A stretch of 64,000 nucleotides of DNA from Toxotes chatareus (GCA_016801885.1 CM028895.1:7588001-7652000), one strand, 5' to 3'. Numbered from the stretch's first letter, positions 28,701 through 42,845 are shown. Notes: generated from the sequence alone by a model not told the origin. A program made the numbers and translations.

Positions 28701-31700
28701 CCAGCTAAGTGCCACAATTAATCCATTTCCTCCTCAGCAATTAGACCTGTTCGTTAGGCTTTCTGTGACCTTTTATCCCTCTGAACGAATCTGCTCTGCA
28801 AGAGGCTGCGTGGCTTGTTCAGGGTGATACATTACACAGCAGTGAACACTCTTGAGGAAAGTCTTGGAGGGAAGTTTAAGAGAGAGGCCTCTTCTTCTTG
28901 ATATCAAGTCTGAAGCTTTAATACTTCTCAGGGGTGGAAATGAGTTAAGCTCTGGGTAAGGAGGCCTCAATCTGGGACTGACACAACAAGGAGGAGGAAG
29001 GGAAGGAGAGAGAGATTCTTCTGGATATGATTTGTTCAGTACGGACGTCCATAAATCACATTTTGTTAAATTTAGTCTAAAGTTATCCCTGTCTTTCAGT
29101 GTACAAAGACACACACACACATGCAGAAGCAGGATGCCCCCAGGCTGTATCTCTTCATTCACAAGGCAAAGGAAGGATGTGGGCAAAAAGGAATGATGGA
29201 GTGGTGCTGCAGGACAGGTCTCAGAGGTCTGGGTGAGCTAGCTGTATAAATAGGACCCTTCCTACAACTGTTATATTAGGACATGACCAAAAAGACACCC
29301 TTACACTATGCATAAAAAATTGGCCACAACTGTACTCGTTTATTTTTGTTTTTTGTTTAAATCAAAGACACAGATTTATACATGTTGCGAAGAGGGTTTT
29401 CTTCCCAGCTTCCCAGATGGAGGTCAAACTCTGATAAAGTCACCAACACAACATTGCAAGAGGGAAACTTCAAAGGGGCCAGACTGGGACTTTGCTTTTT
29501 GAAGAAAGTGCCCCAAGCAGGCTCATTCATCAATCTCCAACAGTTGCACTGGGCGAAAATATTTCCATGTCTAGGCTATGAATAATTTGCAAGACAGGAG
29601 GCCTCGCTGCAAGTGTATTTTATTCCTTCAACTTCTTAAAATATTGAAATGCCAAATATTTAGAGCTGGAGTTAATCTGCAACGGGACTCTTGAAGTATT
29701 TTTTTGACAAATAAACAAACCGTGGGGACTTCCTCCAGGGGGACTGGATGTAAATGAAGCCTGACAGTGGCGGCTGTGTGGAGTGTGTGTGTGTGATCTG
29801 CTGGGAGACTGATGCCATGTTCCAGGCCATTTGCTGCTGTGTTATTGCTAAGAAGTGAGTCCACCCCTGGGGCTGTGTGAGGAAGAAGCCGGAGCTCTGA
29901 GGGTTGATGGCTTTGTAAATCACAGGCAAGCTGGGGCCGATAGCGAGTCCACACTGTGAATCAAACACGTGCCCAAGCCTGCGGGTGCGTGTACGCCCCA
30001 ACACCAGCTTATACACACGCACTCACCACATACTTATGCAGATATATAGATATAAATCTGCTTCCTCAATTATTTTATTTTTGGTAGGCAGCAAAAGCCC
30101 CTAAAATAGCACTTAGGTCATCACAGGACAGTAAAGATTTTAAGTGGGTTAACACCTCCTTAAGGCAAGGTGACCCCCACAAACACACCCAGACACACAT
30201 TTACAGGCAGGGAGTTCATTTCACAAATTTTCAAAAAGTCTGAATCTCATTAAATTTTTTATATTTTATTATTTATAAACTAGACCTCCTCAGAATATAC
30301 TAAAAAACATGTTCATCATGGGTTATTTGTGTAATTCTTTATTCTTATTAATTTACATATTCACTAGCCATCAAAAAGTACTCTTAGATTTAAACGTTTT
30401 GTGTTATCAATCACTTTGTGTAAGTACATGCCACTTTGTTCAGCCAACAAAACATTGTACAGACCACCGCACACAGATACGCACACAAATGCTACCAATC
30501 ATGTGCAGACAGACATCCTCCGTCCCCCTACTCCAACACAAATGGGGTCAATCCTACACACACTCAACCACCAATGAAAGAGGATCCCCCAAAATTACCA
30601 CTTTGCTGGAGCCTGGAGCTACCAGTGACTTCATGTCTACAGCAGCTAGACTGATTTACTCACATTCATCCTTCTCAACTCTGACCACAGCACAGAGACC
30701 CCCCCCCCAGCACGCCCCCACCTTGTCTTTATCTGTTGAATGTTTACACCATTCCACATCCTTCCCCTTTCTCCGCTGCCCCCTTCTACAAAATGTGCGA
30801 ATGTGTATACTCGCACATTCGCAGACCCAACTCAGCACCAGAGCTGTTAGGAGAGCACATTGTGTTATCAGTGACAGATATGGGAGGTCAGACAGAGATT
30901 TAGGCTAAACGACTCCATAAACACAGCTAAACAATCTGTGTAAACTTGTCTGAACCGGCCGGTTGTTACTGAGATGGACGGACTCCTGGAGAACTATCTG
31001 ACAACCATGCAGCATGTGATGGACCTTCAGGATTCAGATTAATCACCAGTTTGCATACTCTACAGGCTCTGAAATGAGCTGTAGCTGTAGACAATGAGAA
31101 CTGCAATGCACGCAGTGACTTAGATAAAATTACAATTCTTGGAGAAACATAGCAATGACTTTTCTGGGCCCGGTGTAGACACCCACAAATCTCATAAAAT
31201 CCAATCCTTAAAATCAGAAATCGCACTGAAAAGCGTATCAATCGTCCTAGCCTGGTCTGGATTTCTGTGCCAGTGATTTTGGTGGGTTTGAGAGGCTCCA
31301 GGCCTTGGTGCTGACAGATCAGGTCCTAGTTCTGGAGGCAACTGGATGGCGTGTGTGTGTCTAAAAGCATGAGGTTAATGAATTACAGCCTTGACAGTTC
31401 AGGATTAGCCCAGGGGTGGGGAAAAGATAAAAAAGCAAGACCATCATTCTCCCTCATCCGCACAGATATGAAGTCCAAACAGCAGATACGATGCTGGATC
31501 TTTTAAAACTACATTCTGTGAGTGGAGCAAAAGTTTTTAAGCTTCGAACTTGCTTGATGTTCCTCACTCCTTGTAGCTAAAAAGGCTGCTTTAACAGTCA
31601 AATAACAAACACTGCATTCATTCAGAAACCATTTACAGTCTCAAAAGTGACTATAAAGGCTTGTCCCTTAATGAAATGCTTGAATTCCATTTAAAAGAAA

Positions 31701-34700
31701 AATGTAAAGTCTGTCAAATTATCAGTGATAATTGCCAGGTTTCCAGAATACCATCATAGAATTAATGGCATTTCAAAAGTTGAAAGAGTCATATATGTAT
31801 ACACTGGTGCAACCTATAGCATCATCATCAGACCTTAAAAAGACATATAATTATTCTCTGAGTATAACAGAGTCCATTTTAGAGCTGGTAATTCTTAAAC
31901 AAAGAGCTAAAACATCACAGACCAGACCGAAGTCAAGCTGATCGGTGAGTGAACATCACCCCCTGGTGGCAGGAAAATGAAACCCTCAGTTAAAGGCGTG
32001 CTAGGACTCACCACAGGTGTAGATGACACTGAGGTACTTCCTGGTGCCAGAGTAACATGGATCTCCGAATTCTCTGGTTGAGGCTCGGACAAGACAGCTC
32101 TTCTTGCCCTGACAGCGAGCGGTGAGAACCTGCAGAGCCACAGACGACTGGCAGTCTGACAGAGAGACAGAGAGGGGAGAGATGAGACAGTCAGATAGAT
32201 GAAGTAATTCAGTTTACCAAATTATATGATTATATCATTTATAAAAGAGAGTCACTGTTACTGCACTTATACGCTTTCTGAGAACACTGAAATACAGCTG
32301 TGAGTAATTTCTTAGGAAGGTTTCTGGACAAGACTATAATGTGGTTCTGATTATGGATCTGACTTGATTAGTTGATTAATCAGTTAGTCAATTAACAAAA
32401 AGTTAATTGATTGCAATAATTTGGATAATGTGAGTTATTTGCTAAAATGCCAAAAAAAAAAACCCAAACACACTGGTTTCAATTTCTCAAATGTGAATAT
32501 TTGTTTATTTAAGATATTTTTAATGTTCTTGTTGCACAGGAGTCTCTTGGTACCTGCTGAGTGTAGTAGCACTTTGGGCACAAAAGGACTACATGACTAC
32601 ATGACTCACTCACACACATATACACACACATAAATGCAGACAGCAAACCTCTCATAGACACACTCCTTCCCATAAAGGCTTTCTCAGCTCCCAGTGTGGA
32701 GCCTCTGTCCACATCAGACCCACACAGAGAAACCTTACTGGGACCTCACATTGTCTAAAGAGATACCTGATCCAATATATGTGTGTGTGGGGGTGTGTGA
32801 GTGTTTTGTGTATGGAGACCAGACAAAGTAATGGATGAGGCTCTCATACATCATCACTAAGCACCCGGAAGCTCCTCCAGAGCCTCTCCTCTGCACCTCT
32901 CATCCTATGTGGAGTGTGGACGTACAGATGAGGCTCTTCTCTTTCCTTCTTCTGCTCCGACTTCCTTCCTCTCTCTCAGTCATAACAGGACTAAAGAAGA
33001 TGATATGCTAACCTGCTGTGCTCGCACGCTTTAGACAAACTTTAATGAGCTTGTAAAGCCAGTTTTACATGCCTTCATTTTAACAAACATCATTTTAAAG
33101 TTGTTAAAGAGATGATTGGTCTCTTGATGAACCAATTGGTCTTGAAATTATTTGAATAGAATGGAAAAAACAATCAGTATTTTATGCTCCACCTCATGAA
33201 CTGAAGTGGTGCTACAGACGGAAGCGTGAGAAGCTCTAATAAAGTTGGAGGAACCTCCCGCTCAGTTTTGTGGGAATCCACATGGATGCCTCCCAGGGCC
33301 CCACAGTCCATCTAACTCCTAAAAACAACACAAGGAGATGAGCCTTTGAAAGTGGACACTGGGGTCCTGCACTGTCTGCCCCAGTGGGCCCCAGAGAGTC
33401 ACAGAAAGATCAGAAAAAAAGGTAAAGAGGACAAGCTTGGCTCACACGTCAACAGGTCACAACAAATTATGACTCAGGGTCAAAGGGTAAATGTCCCAGT
33501 CAGGAAGTGAAAGACGGCAATCCTGTGGTCACGGACAGTGTTAACTTTGGGAATTCTTTGAATGGTCCATAACGGTGTAATCCTACCGTACAATCAAGGC
33601 ACACACCTTATTCCATGTTAATATTTACAAAAGAAATTTGGCTAATAAAACTTGTGAGTCCAGTTCACAGCCTATGCATTAAAGTAAGCTCTTTAAAAAT
33701 GTGAACCTGAATAAATGTCCGTCCATTTGGACGCCGTTCGAAGGGGCAACCGGACACTCCCCAGCTGGAGCCAACACACTGGAATTCCAAACCAGAATGT
33801 AGTGAGACGGAAGCCTGCGGGAACCAGTGAGTGTAACTGGATAACTAGTCAGACACCTCAAGGTTAGACAGTTCCCACTGTCACACAAAACACATGCAGA
33901 TCCATTAATCTCAGTCTTGGAATTAATTTATGGTATAAACCAAAAAAAAAAAAGAACACACGTGCATGATTGGTATAATGACAATGAATTCATGTTTAGC
34001 CATGTCTGATAAAATGTGATTTTTTTTATCATAAAGAAGTCAATAAATTAACTGGAGGATAAAAAGTGTATCTACAGGGTGACAGCAAGAAAAAAAGTTG
34101 ACTTTAAGCGACACTTCAGCATTGCCCTGCATCACATGCTGAGCAGCATCCTGAACTTAAGTAGCAGCATTGTACAACCTGAACCAAGGACGCTATTAAT
34201 ATAAGGGGTTATTATTCCTATCAGCTTATCATCCCCTATCTAAATCTCTTTAGACCTTTAAAATAGTTGTATGGATCTGTGTATACATATCTGTGTATAT
34301 ATCTATATATTTTTTTGTTTCTATAGATGCTCTATCACAATGGCCTCTTAGTCTCCCTAATGTGCTTTAATTTGTTCTCCCTCTTTTCCTTCCCAGAGGG
34401 CTTGTTTGAGCCAGGGTGCCACGCAGAAAACTTTCCTCCCTGACAAGACTGACTTCTGACAGACAGGCCCCCATTAGCTGCTGCTTTGATTCCTGGCTGG
34501 GTGATTAGTTGAACAAGGGGGCCCGCAGAGAAATCGGGTGGGGCTGGGGTGGTTCAGGGACAGATAGAGACTTCTAGAGACAAGAGGATGGAGAGACACA
34601 CATTTATTCTTTGTGCACTGGCTTTCCCCGCTCCTGCGCGCACGCACACTCAACCACACACACAGCATTTCTATGTAGTTGAAAAGAGCATTCCTCAGGA

Positions 34701-34759
34701 TCTGACCTCCTCTGGCTCTCATTAGCGGCTTTAATGCAGACAGGCAAGCATAGAACAGT

Positions 34760-34813
<54 letters not shown>

Positions 34814-37800
34814 GGGAATAGGCATGAATAACCCCTGTTACCTCTAACCTTTACCCTCAACCACCTCCAAGCCTGTGCACCAATGTTTCTCTCCGTCACA
34901 CACGCAACAAGAGCAGGTCTATGGTTCATAGTCAAAGACGCGGCATTTGAGGAAAGGGAGGAGTTTCCTGGACAAGAACACACACTTACTCTTACTCTTA
35001 CTCTCACTCACACACACACAAAGCAGGAGATATAGACACAGAGGTCAGACACAGAGAGCCACAAATCAGAAAACATAGGAGGCATCAGTCTTCATAAAAA
35101 GTCCCATTGTTGATCACCCACAGTTAGTGTTTTTCTCATTGTGTAAAAAAAGTTTGCTTCTCTGTCTTGGATGCGTTTCAAGTGTGTGTTGATACGCTGC
35201 CCTGTACCAGCAGCACCTCTATATGGCTCAGCAAATTTTGTCACATCAGTCATCCGTCACATATCTAACGTTCTGCTTGCTTGAACCAGCATCAGCCTTG
35301 CATGGTGACTTCATACTTACCTGTTTTCCCACTTCCACGGAATTATTTTAACATCACGACATAAATCAACAAAACGTAACATAACATTAATATATGAAAT
35401 AGTAGCTCTTGTGTGTTGTGATGGCTGCTGAAGCGTTTCACTCATCACAGAGCCCTTATATTAAGACTAATGTAGGGGTGAGTGTATTGTGGGCACAGTA
35501 TAATGACTGTCTTGCACAAATTTATAGGACAGCACTTGTGTGTTTACCCCTAACATAAAAATACACCTCTGAGCACATATCCAGATACACAAACCCACCC
35601 ACACATGCACGCAAGCACACACACAGGCACATAAAGTATATCCACGGCAACCTTTCCCAGAAAGTTCTCGCAATGCTCCATAACAATCCTCCTGGTTTTC
35701 CACCCACGCACACCTTTCCTGGAATTTCCAAGACAATGGGCGGACGATCTTGTCAAAAGTACACATATCCTCTTCTACTCTGACTCACCTGCGATGCATA
35801 TAATTTGATAGGGAGGCTTAAGTCATTGTTGTGGGATTAAACGTCTTCCTATAATAGAAAAGTGACTTACTTTCAGATGTCGTGATAGGGTTTAAAGCAC
35901 CTGCACACGCCAAGAGCTTTCTGTGAATGCCATCAATGAATTTGAGAACACACACATTTACTGTAAATGGTCCGTTCACTTCAGCAGGATTAGATCTTAC
36001 TGTAACATGGCTGATTCAGGTATTACAGTACAGTCAAGTTATTTCCAGTGTAGAAGTATCCCACAGAACTCACAACACCCCCACACAGATAAATGTGTGC
36101 ACAAATGTACATAAGCGTGAGGAGTGAGTTTTCTTCAGCTGTGTTTGTAAGTTGATAGCAGGTTATTCCTAGTCAGAGACGCTTGGTACGAAAACAGACC
36201 CTGCGCATGTTTGTTATCACTGACAATATGGTACTTTGAATACACCGTGTCTGAATTCCAATCAGTGGTAACCCTTTGACCTAAAGCTTGCATGAACATG
36301 TTATCATGTTAACATATGCAGTGTGAAGGAATACAAACATCAGGGATGTTATTTTAGAGACTTTAAGGAAAAACAGTCACCACCCACAATTCACCGATTG
36401 AAATCTGTCAACTACTGTGCTGTGGCTACTCTTTCAAAACAGGTCTGAACACACATAGATGTAGACTCTATATAATCTAAAAATCCAAAACAACACTGAC
36501 ATCCTGCCTCTTATCTACTCGGTCTGCATCAAAGTAAAAGAGAAATGTAGATAGAGTTACAGTGAAGCAGCTTGCACCCTAACAACTGGAACAGGCTTCC
36601 AAAAGCCAAGTGTTAAATTTGAACTGCAGCTGTGCATGCTCAGCTTTTAAAAGCTTCTGTGATCATCCAACCAGACCGAGCTTACAGTTTGAAACATCTT
36701 ACTGTTGGCCTAGGCTGAAGCACATACTCAAAAGTGAAAGCACAGAGGCCTTCAAAAAAAAAAAAAAAAAAGAGAAGCAGTCTGAGACCCAGCATGCCAA
36801 GCATGGGGGGCTATTTAGATGTCAAGAGGTGTGTGTGATGGTAATGGGGCAGATGAGAGAGGAGGGCTGAACAGGCCCCTTTGCTTTGAGGATTCTCCAT
36901 CTCCGCCAATACCTGTCCAACTCCACCAGACCCACCCCACCCCAAAACCAAGGAACAGACAAGATCAAAGAGATCTTGGCTTTTGTGTGCATAAGCCTGT
37001 GTGTGGACTTGTTTTTGTCCGTTACACTTTTCCAGGGCCTTTGGATTCAACAAGACAGCGGCTCTCCACAGTTCTCCATCACAGTAAAAAGTCCACCTCC
37101 AGAAGACGGGTGATCTTCAGACAACGTGGCAATCTAGAGTTCACTCAAACTCCACTACTATTTGTCAGGCGGCCAAGGTTAAACTGGTCTTTGGATGAGA
37201 CAGAAACAGAACATGTAAGGTGATTCTTTACAGGGAAAACAGTGTACAAGCAAATCCCTGCTGCCATACACTGCAATATCTCTCCATCCTAATACTACAC
37301 ATAGTTCACCTGGACAGGTGCAGCCATCTGAGTTCAGGTGTCGATCTCACACTTCAGGCAGTGATGAGCTTGCCAGGGCGGTGCGGTTTAGGAGATTACT
37401 ATAACCTACCTTGTTGGCACATTCAAACACGCATTTAAAGAGACATAAAATCAAAATACGTACAAGACAAACTTGCACATGATGCGACTGCCAAGCCCAA
37501 GATTATTCAGACACACTGAACCACAAATACATACACACACACGTACGAAGCAACACACCACCACGGACAGGAGGGCAAAAAGAGTGGGGAAAGCCTTTAA
37601 AAATAATTAACGGTGTGTGTCTGAGCTGTCACTCAAGACACCCTCGCTTCCTGCTCCTGGTGACACGGGAGCCACATCAAAGACGGAGCTGACAGGGGAA
37701 ATCCCACCAGGGCACCGCTAGACAGTCTGGAACAGCCTGAGGAGGTGTTTGTGGGTGGTTGGAGCGTGTGTGCGCATGTGTGTGTCTATGTGATAGAGAG

Positions 37801-40800
37801 ATAGAAAAGCATGCTGTAGAATGGGAGGACAGGAACAACAAGGCGTTCGTGTATTTCTGAGTATACAGCTGATGTAAACCCACACAAGGTTAACGTGATC
37901 TGACAGTAAACACCAGTTCTTCTCAGCTCTAATCTGGTCTTTATGCAGCTGTAACAGTAGAGTCAATTTTCCATCAATGCACAGAGAACCAAGCTACTGT
38001 ATTTAATCCTGAGTCTGAAACAAGATATCAGGCCAGTCCTGTCTCACCCACTCCACCTACCTGTCGCACATTCCTGGTCCACCTGCATACAGAGGACTGG
38101 CTGAGGTTGCTTCAAAGCGGCCCCCAGTGCTCATATAGAACACAATAACACACACACAGACACATACACACTCGCACAATGCTATTCTTTATATATGTCT
38201 CTGATTACCCAGTGACTGATGCCTGTGTCATCATTTCAACCCCATCCTGTCATAAAGGAGGTAACACAAAAACACCCAGGCGCGGACACATTTGAGGTTA
38301 GGTTCGTTATTCATTGTTTGAATTGTGAAGTATGGCGAATGACATTTAGCCTTCCTTCACAGCTTCATGCAGGCTGTTTCTAGTACACACTCACCGGTTA
38401 GCTTACACCTGCTCTGGCTACTTATTTACAAACCTCAGTGTCCATTTCCTTCTATACATTAACCAAACAAAGGCAGCGCAGACTAAAGTGAAATAAATGA
38501 GCTGCCCGTAAAGAGGCAAGGGCCACCACCACAGTAGCTACGGTTATACTAAGACTTGTCATGTATTCAAGTGTGGAGTCATTAACATTCTCCAAAACAA
38601 GAGCTAGAGTACATCTGGATATCCCATGCACTCCCACATGCACATACACACTCATACATACTTGGAGGGAACTCAATACTGTCCCTTTTCTACAGGCAAA
38701 ACTCTGAGCTTTGGATGACAGAGACATCTGATCTACATTCCACCCCAATTCCCTTGACAATGTGTGTGTGCGTTTGTGTGTGTGTGTGCGTGTGTCGACC
38801 TGAGCTTGAGCGGTGGTTTTACAGTGTATATCTCAGCGTTTCAGAAGAAGGTGAAGAAATGCTATATGGTGACATTTTTCTGAAAGTTAATCAGTTCTGC
38901 AGGTAGAAAGGCGTAAAGTCATTGAATAACTGACGTCAAGTATGGGTGTGGCAGATCAGTGTTTGTTCTAGAGCCTCTGGAGCAAAGAAGCTGTAGAGGA
39001 AATTTTAAAAACCACCAAACCACAACAGCATCTCAAAGCAATATCACCCAAGTCAAAGAAAATTGATGAAGGAGAGGTTCAGCAGGAGTTATGAGCCTGG
39101 CTGTGTTTGTAGTTGTCTTTGTGGTTCAGAGGTGTTCGAGCCCTGACATGTAAAACTCATCAATAAAATGTTTCATGTTCCCCATCTGCTGGATGACGCC
39201 TGGTATGTTTCAGTCAGAGAAATGTCTTGACAAAAAGAACGACTCAAAGCCCAGAGTGACCTTAGGTTGCACTCTCCCCAATTCATTAATATGTACTGTA
39301 TAACAACATTAGCACGACAAGGAGACTCATTTGAACATCATGCAAACCCAAACAGGCCTGATTTACATTCCCAGCTTGTGTCTTCATGTAAGAAATCTCA
39401 TTCCTCTCCTGACCTCAGACTGATCCCAGAACTGATGCTGGGAATAAAGCAAATGATAATAATGTCAAACAGTACTGATGTTAATACCATTATTAGCTTT
39501 GACCTTTACCCCTATTCTCTTCAAAACTCCACTTAGTAAACACTGAAGTTATGACCTGTCTTATATTTTAAATTACGGACTGTCAGCTGTCAGCTGCTCT
39601 TGTAACCTGCAATGTGAGAGTAAGAACGTGCCTCACCTACTGACGGGGCCCTCCTGTGATGAGGGGGACACTCCAGGGTGCCCTGTTGAGTTCGGCCAAA
39701 CATGGCGGAGTAAACGGCGATCTGCATTCCCCTTTTGCAGCTCAGCCTCATCCTCTCCTCCTCACAAACCACCTTACTCTTATACTCGTCTGGAGATATG
39801 AAAAGAGAGGATACAACATGTTACAAATAACAGAAAACCACCAATGAAATATACAATAATTAAAGCAATTTTGATCATTTGAATATTTAATTTATGGATA
39901 AAATATTAGCAAAGTGCTAATATTATGTGCTTTGTATTTTATCAGTCCTCTGTAGAGCAGCTTTTAATTCACACAGAAAACAGTGTAAAGGCAGAAACAG
40001 AGGTACGGTTGCTCAGTGGACATGTAGAGCCATGCAGAGGCATTCCTCACACACATCCAGCCACAGTGACCTGTGACAGCCAGAGCAGCTCCACTGGCCA
40101 GCAAATAAAAACACAACAGCAGTCGTTTCTACATCCATGTGGGGAGTGGAACAGGAATGCAGAAAGAGGAGAGAGCAGAGAAAAGGGGGTGGACTGGTTT
40201 GGTATATCTTCTGGTGACGGATTCACTCTTGTTCTCTTTTACCCCCCCTTTCTCCTTCACTTCCTCTGTCCTCCATCCACCTCTCCTTTCAGAGGCAGTG
40301 ACACCTGCCCGTTGCACCTCACTAACACCCCATGCGGCCTTTCTCTCTTCCCCTGAGAAGTCATTGGTTAAGTGACAGTGAACAAAGAGCTGTTGATTGG
40401 CCCCGGGGTCCGGTGGAGAAAGAAAAAGTGGGGAGGGCAAGGGGATCAGTGGATTAATGCCCACTTCTGGTCACTCTAGTGTGAACTGCTGCACAGCTCA
40501 GTGCGGCTCGGCTCAGCACAGCACTGAGCCATGAATGGAGACTGAAATCTGGGTGGGATTACTGCACTGTTGTGGCTCCCCTCTGGAGTGATACTCTTAG
40601 CTTCCTGGCTCACGGGGAGAGAGAAGGAGAGGGATAAAGGAGGCGGCACGCAATAAGTTTTTTTTTCTTTTAAATGAAGCAGAGAAGAAGACAGAAGTAG
40701 AAAAGAGTTTTTGTCTACGAATTCTTTGAAAATATCAAATGAATTGGTCCTAGTCACAAATGTTATACATATAGATGTACATAACGTATTCCTCCACTGT

Positions 40801-42803
40801 TACCCCAAATTAAAAAACCACATCAGCTAAACAAGGTGACATGTTCCTGTACAACAACAAACATGGGGACAGTAGTTTTTGAGCCACAGATAAGGTAGGA
40901 AAGACAAAAAGTACTGAGATAATAAGAAAAATAATGAATAATGCTAACTTTATCATTGAAGTCCCTTAATATAGATTAGTGTAATACAAGGAAAAGTTTT
41001 TCCATTGCTACAGAGTAGAGCTAGGGTTGTTCAATATACAAGAGAGCACGGATTTCCTTTGATTGTTATTGTTGCAGTTTGGTTATCCATAGTGCAAATG
41101 CAGTGACCCCACCCCTGGTCTATTTCTGACTAAATGTGGAGGTGTGTGAGAAAAGAGAAAGAACGGTTCCAAGCACAGGGAGGGACAAATGTGTCACTGT
41201 CAGGGTACGAGGTGATGAGGGACTTACTAGGTCTGCATTTGTACCAGACAATGAGGTATTTACTGCTGCCAGGACACTGGTCTGTCCCAAACACGCGGCT
41301 GTTGACAAGGACTTGACAGCTCCTTCTGTCTTGGCACTCGTCCAGCATTTTCTAAAGAAGGAAAGAGTGACAGAGAGCGGGACAAGACCAAAGAGAGGTT
41401 TAGAGAAAGAACAATAAGCCAGCGATGGCGAGACCAGTAGCAGGCAAACCTAAAACCACTTCAAACAGGCTGCTTATGGCCATGGGAATATGGAGGAGCA
41501 GGTAAGAGAAAAAAAAACTCTGGAAAGCTCCATTCCACTCATTTCCTGGCATCCTACTGCTTCTCTAGTTTCATCATCCTTTAGCCTTCTGTGACCAAGG
41601 TGAGCACATTCCAACACACTACATTCCCCGTTCCTGAAATCCCACTCGAAATGACTGAATAGATTCTGTTCAGAGACTTTCCCCAAATTTAACACGGAGA
41701 ATGGAGAAGCATTAGTTAGTTAGCAACAGATCTTGGAATGCAGCACTGGGAATTGTGGTTGGTGCTGTACAATAGGGGAACTAAGGGACATGATCTGTGT
41801 ATTTCCCCTATAGTGGAAATGAGAACCTTAATAAACCTTAATTAAATTAATTAAACAAACCTTAATTATTAAAAGAATACATATATACATGCCAGCAGGT
41901 TTGAGAATAACAAGGATCAATGCTGTAACAATCAACCTACATCTATTTTAATAACTGTTTAATCATTCAAGTCATTTATCAAATAAAAATGTCAAACATT
42001 TGCTGACTGCAACTTCTCAAATATGAGGATTTGCAGTTTTTTTTTTTCTGTTTTATGTTGTAAATACAATACCTTTGGTTTTATTCTGACTCAAAATTTT
42101 TACTATTTAATTTATCATTTAATTTAGTTTAAATAATCAGCCTCAAATGTGCTTTGTATTTAGTGTTAATTACCAAACGTTAGCATGCTAACATACTAAA
42201 TTGGGATGGTAAACATCATAAACAAAATCTGTAAATGAATCCACAGTGAAAATAATCCTTAGTTGCCACCCTGGTTGGGATACTCGTAAACTAAGCATTG
42301 GGTCAGCAAGGGTCATGAGCAGGTGGTGCAATGAGATTCTTCAGGGTTGTACTAATGTGGGTGGCGCAGCAGTCAGTAATTCTCTCACTTCAGCACAATG
42401 CGCTCTCTGTGCCTGTGCATTCATGGCAGCCCTGTCTATTATGGAAACGGAGGGTGTTCAACAGTAGAAGGCAAGGGGACTAAGAATAAACAAAACAACT
42501 GAATGAATGCTGAACAGGATGTGTTTGTGTGTGCGTTTGTGTTGGTGCTGCAAAGCAGGGCTTCTAGTTCAGCCGCATCCCAATTTAGAAGAGGATGCTA
42601 AGGCAAAGACCCCATGAAATCGCTTTGTGTCACTGGAACATACAAGCCTGCTTCCTCTTTAGAGAGAGTAATTTGCTGGAAAACCTCCTCACAAAGCATT
42701 ACATAATAAGTGGTCTACCAAAATTTAACACTTGGCCAATTTGACCATTTTACAGGACACTTCCTCTCAGGAGGATTTGCAGCCCTAAAGTGAGGGTGTG
42801 TTC

Positions 42804-42845
<42 letters not shown>

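Larger units (their letters stand above)
878..32011 (-). other. eva1c: eva1c intron 6, about 31.1 kb
   Basis: This is non-coding as far as I can see. The open frames here are short, lack family motifs and often arise from CA/GA repeats. Content: CA microsatellites (4880, 10659, 21344), a compound AG/AT microsatellite (20681), purine tracts (19135-19470, 22440-22755), a CCT run (22065), a T19 run (23571), one degenerate interspersed-repeat copy (20875-21078), perfect hairpins (2520, 28527, 30796), a 12-bp palindrome (30953), a CRE palindrome (9409) and a CTCF-like site (31955). Confidence 0.75.
32156..39636 (-). other. eva1c: eva1c intron 5, about 7.5 kb
   Basis: No coding exon was recognised. 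It contains an interspersed-repeat copy (32345-32520), a CT/CA microsatellite (34760-34810), several shorter CA/GT runs, a TTACTC triplicate near 34987 and a CRE palindrome at 38931. Nothing else stands out. Confidence 0.75.

Noticed and set aside
29790..29872. Candidate eva1c exon on the minus strand with a fine acceptor (CTTCTTCCTCACACAG) and a phase-compatible reading APGVDSLLSNNTAANG.
   Set aside because: No acceptable donor follows, and the reading has no similarity to the EVA1C stalk. The exon at 743-877 gives the expected VPKK continuation with perfect splice sites.
30309..30908. Plus-strand open frame of 199 codons.
   Set aside because: Composition is that of random intronic sequence, with no recognisable motif. 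It lies inside the eva1c intron.
34474..35007. Minus-strand open frame of 177 codons.
   Set aside because: It contains Cys-Val runs from a CA microsatellite and has no conserved motif.
39631..39641. Alternative exon 5 donor TCA|GTAGGT, four bases before the chosen one.
   Set aside because: It would break the reading frame into exon 6. The chosen G|GTGAGG restores the conserved Asp-Cys of lectin domain 2.
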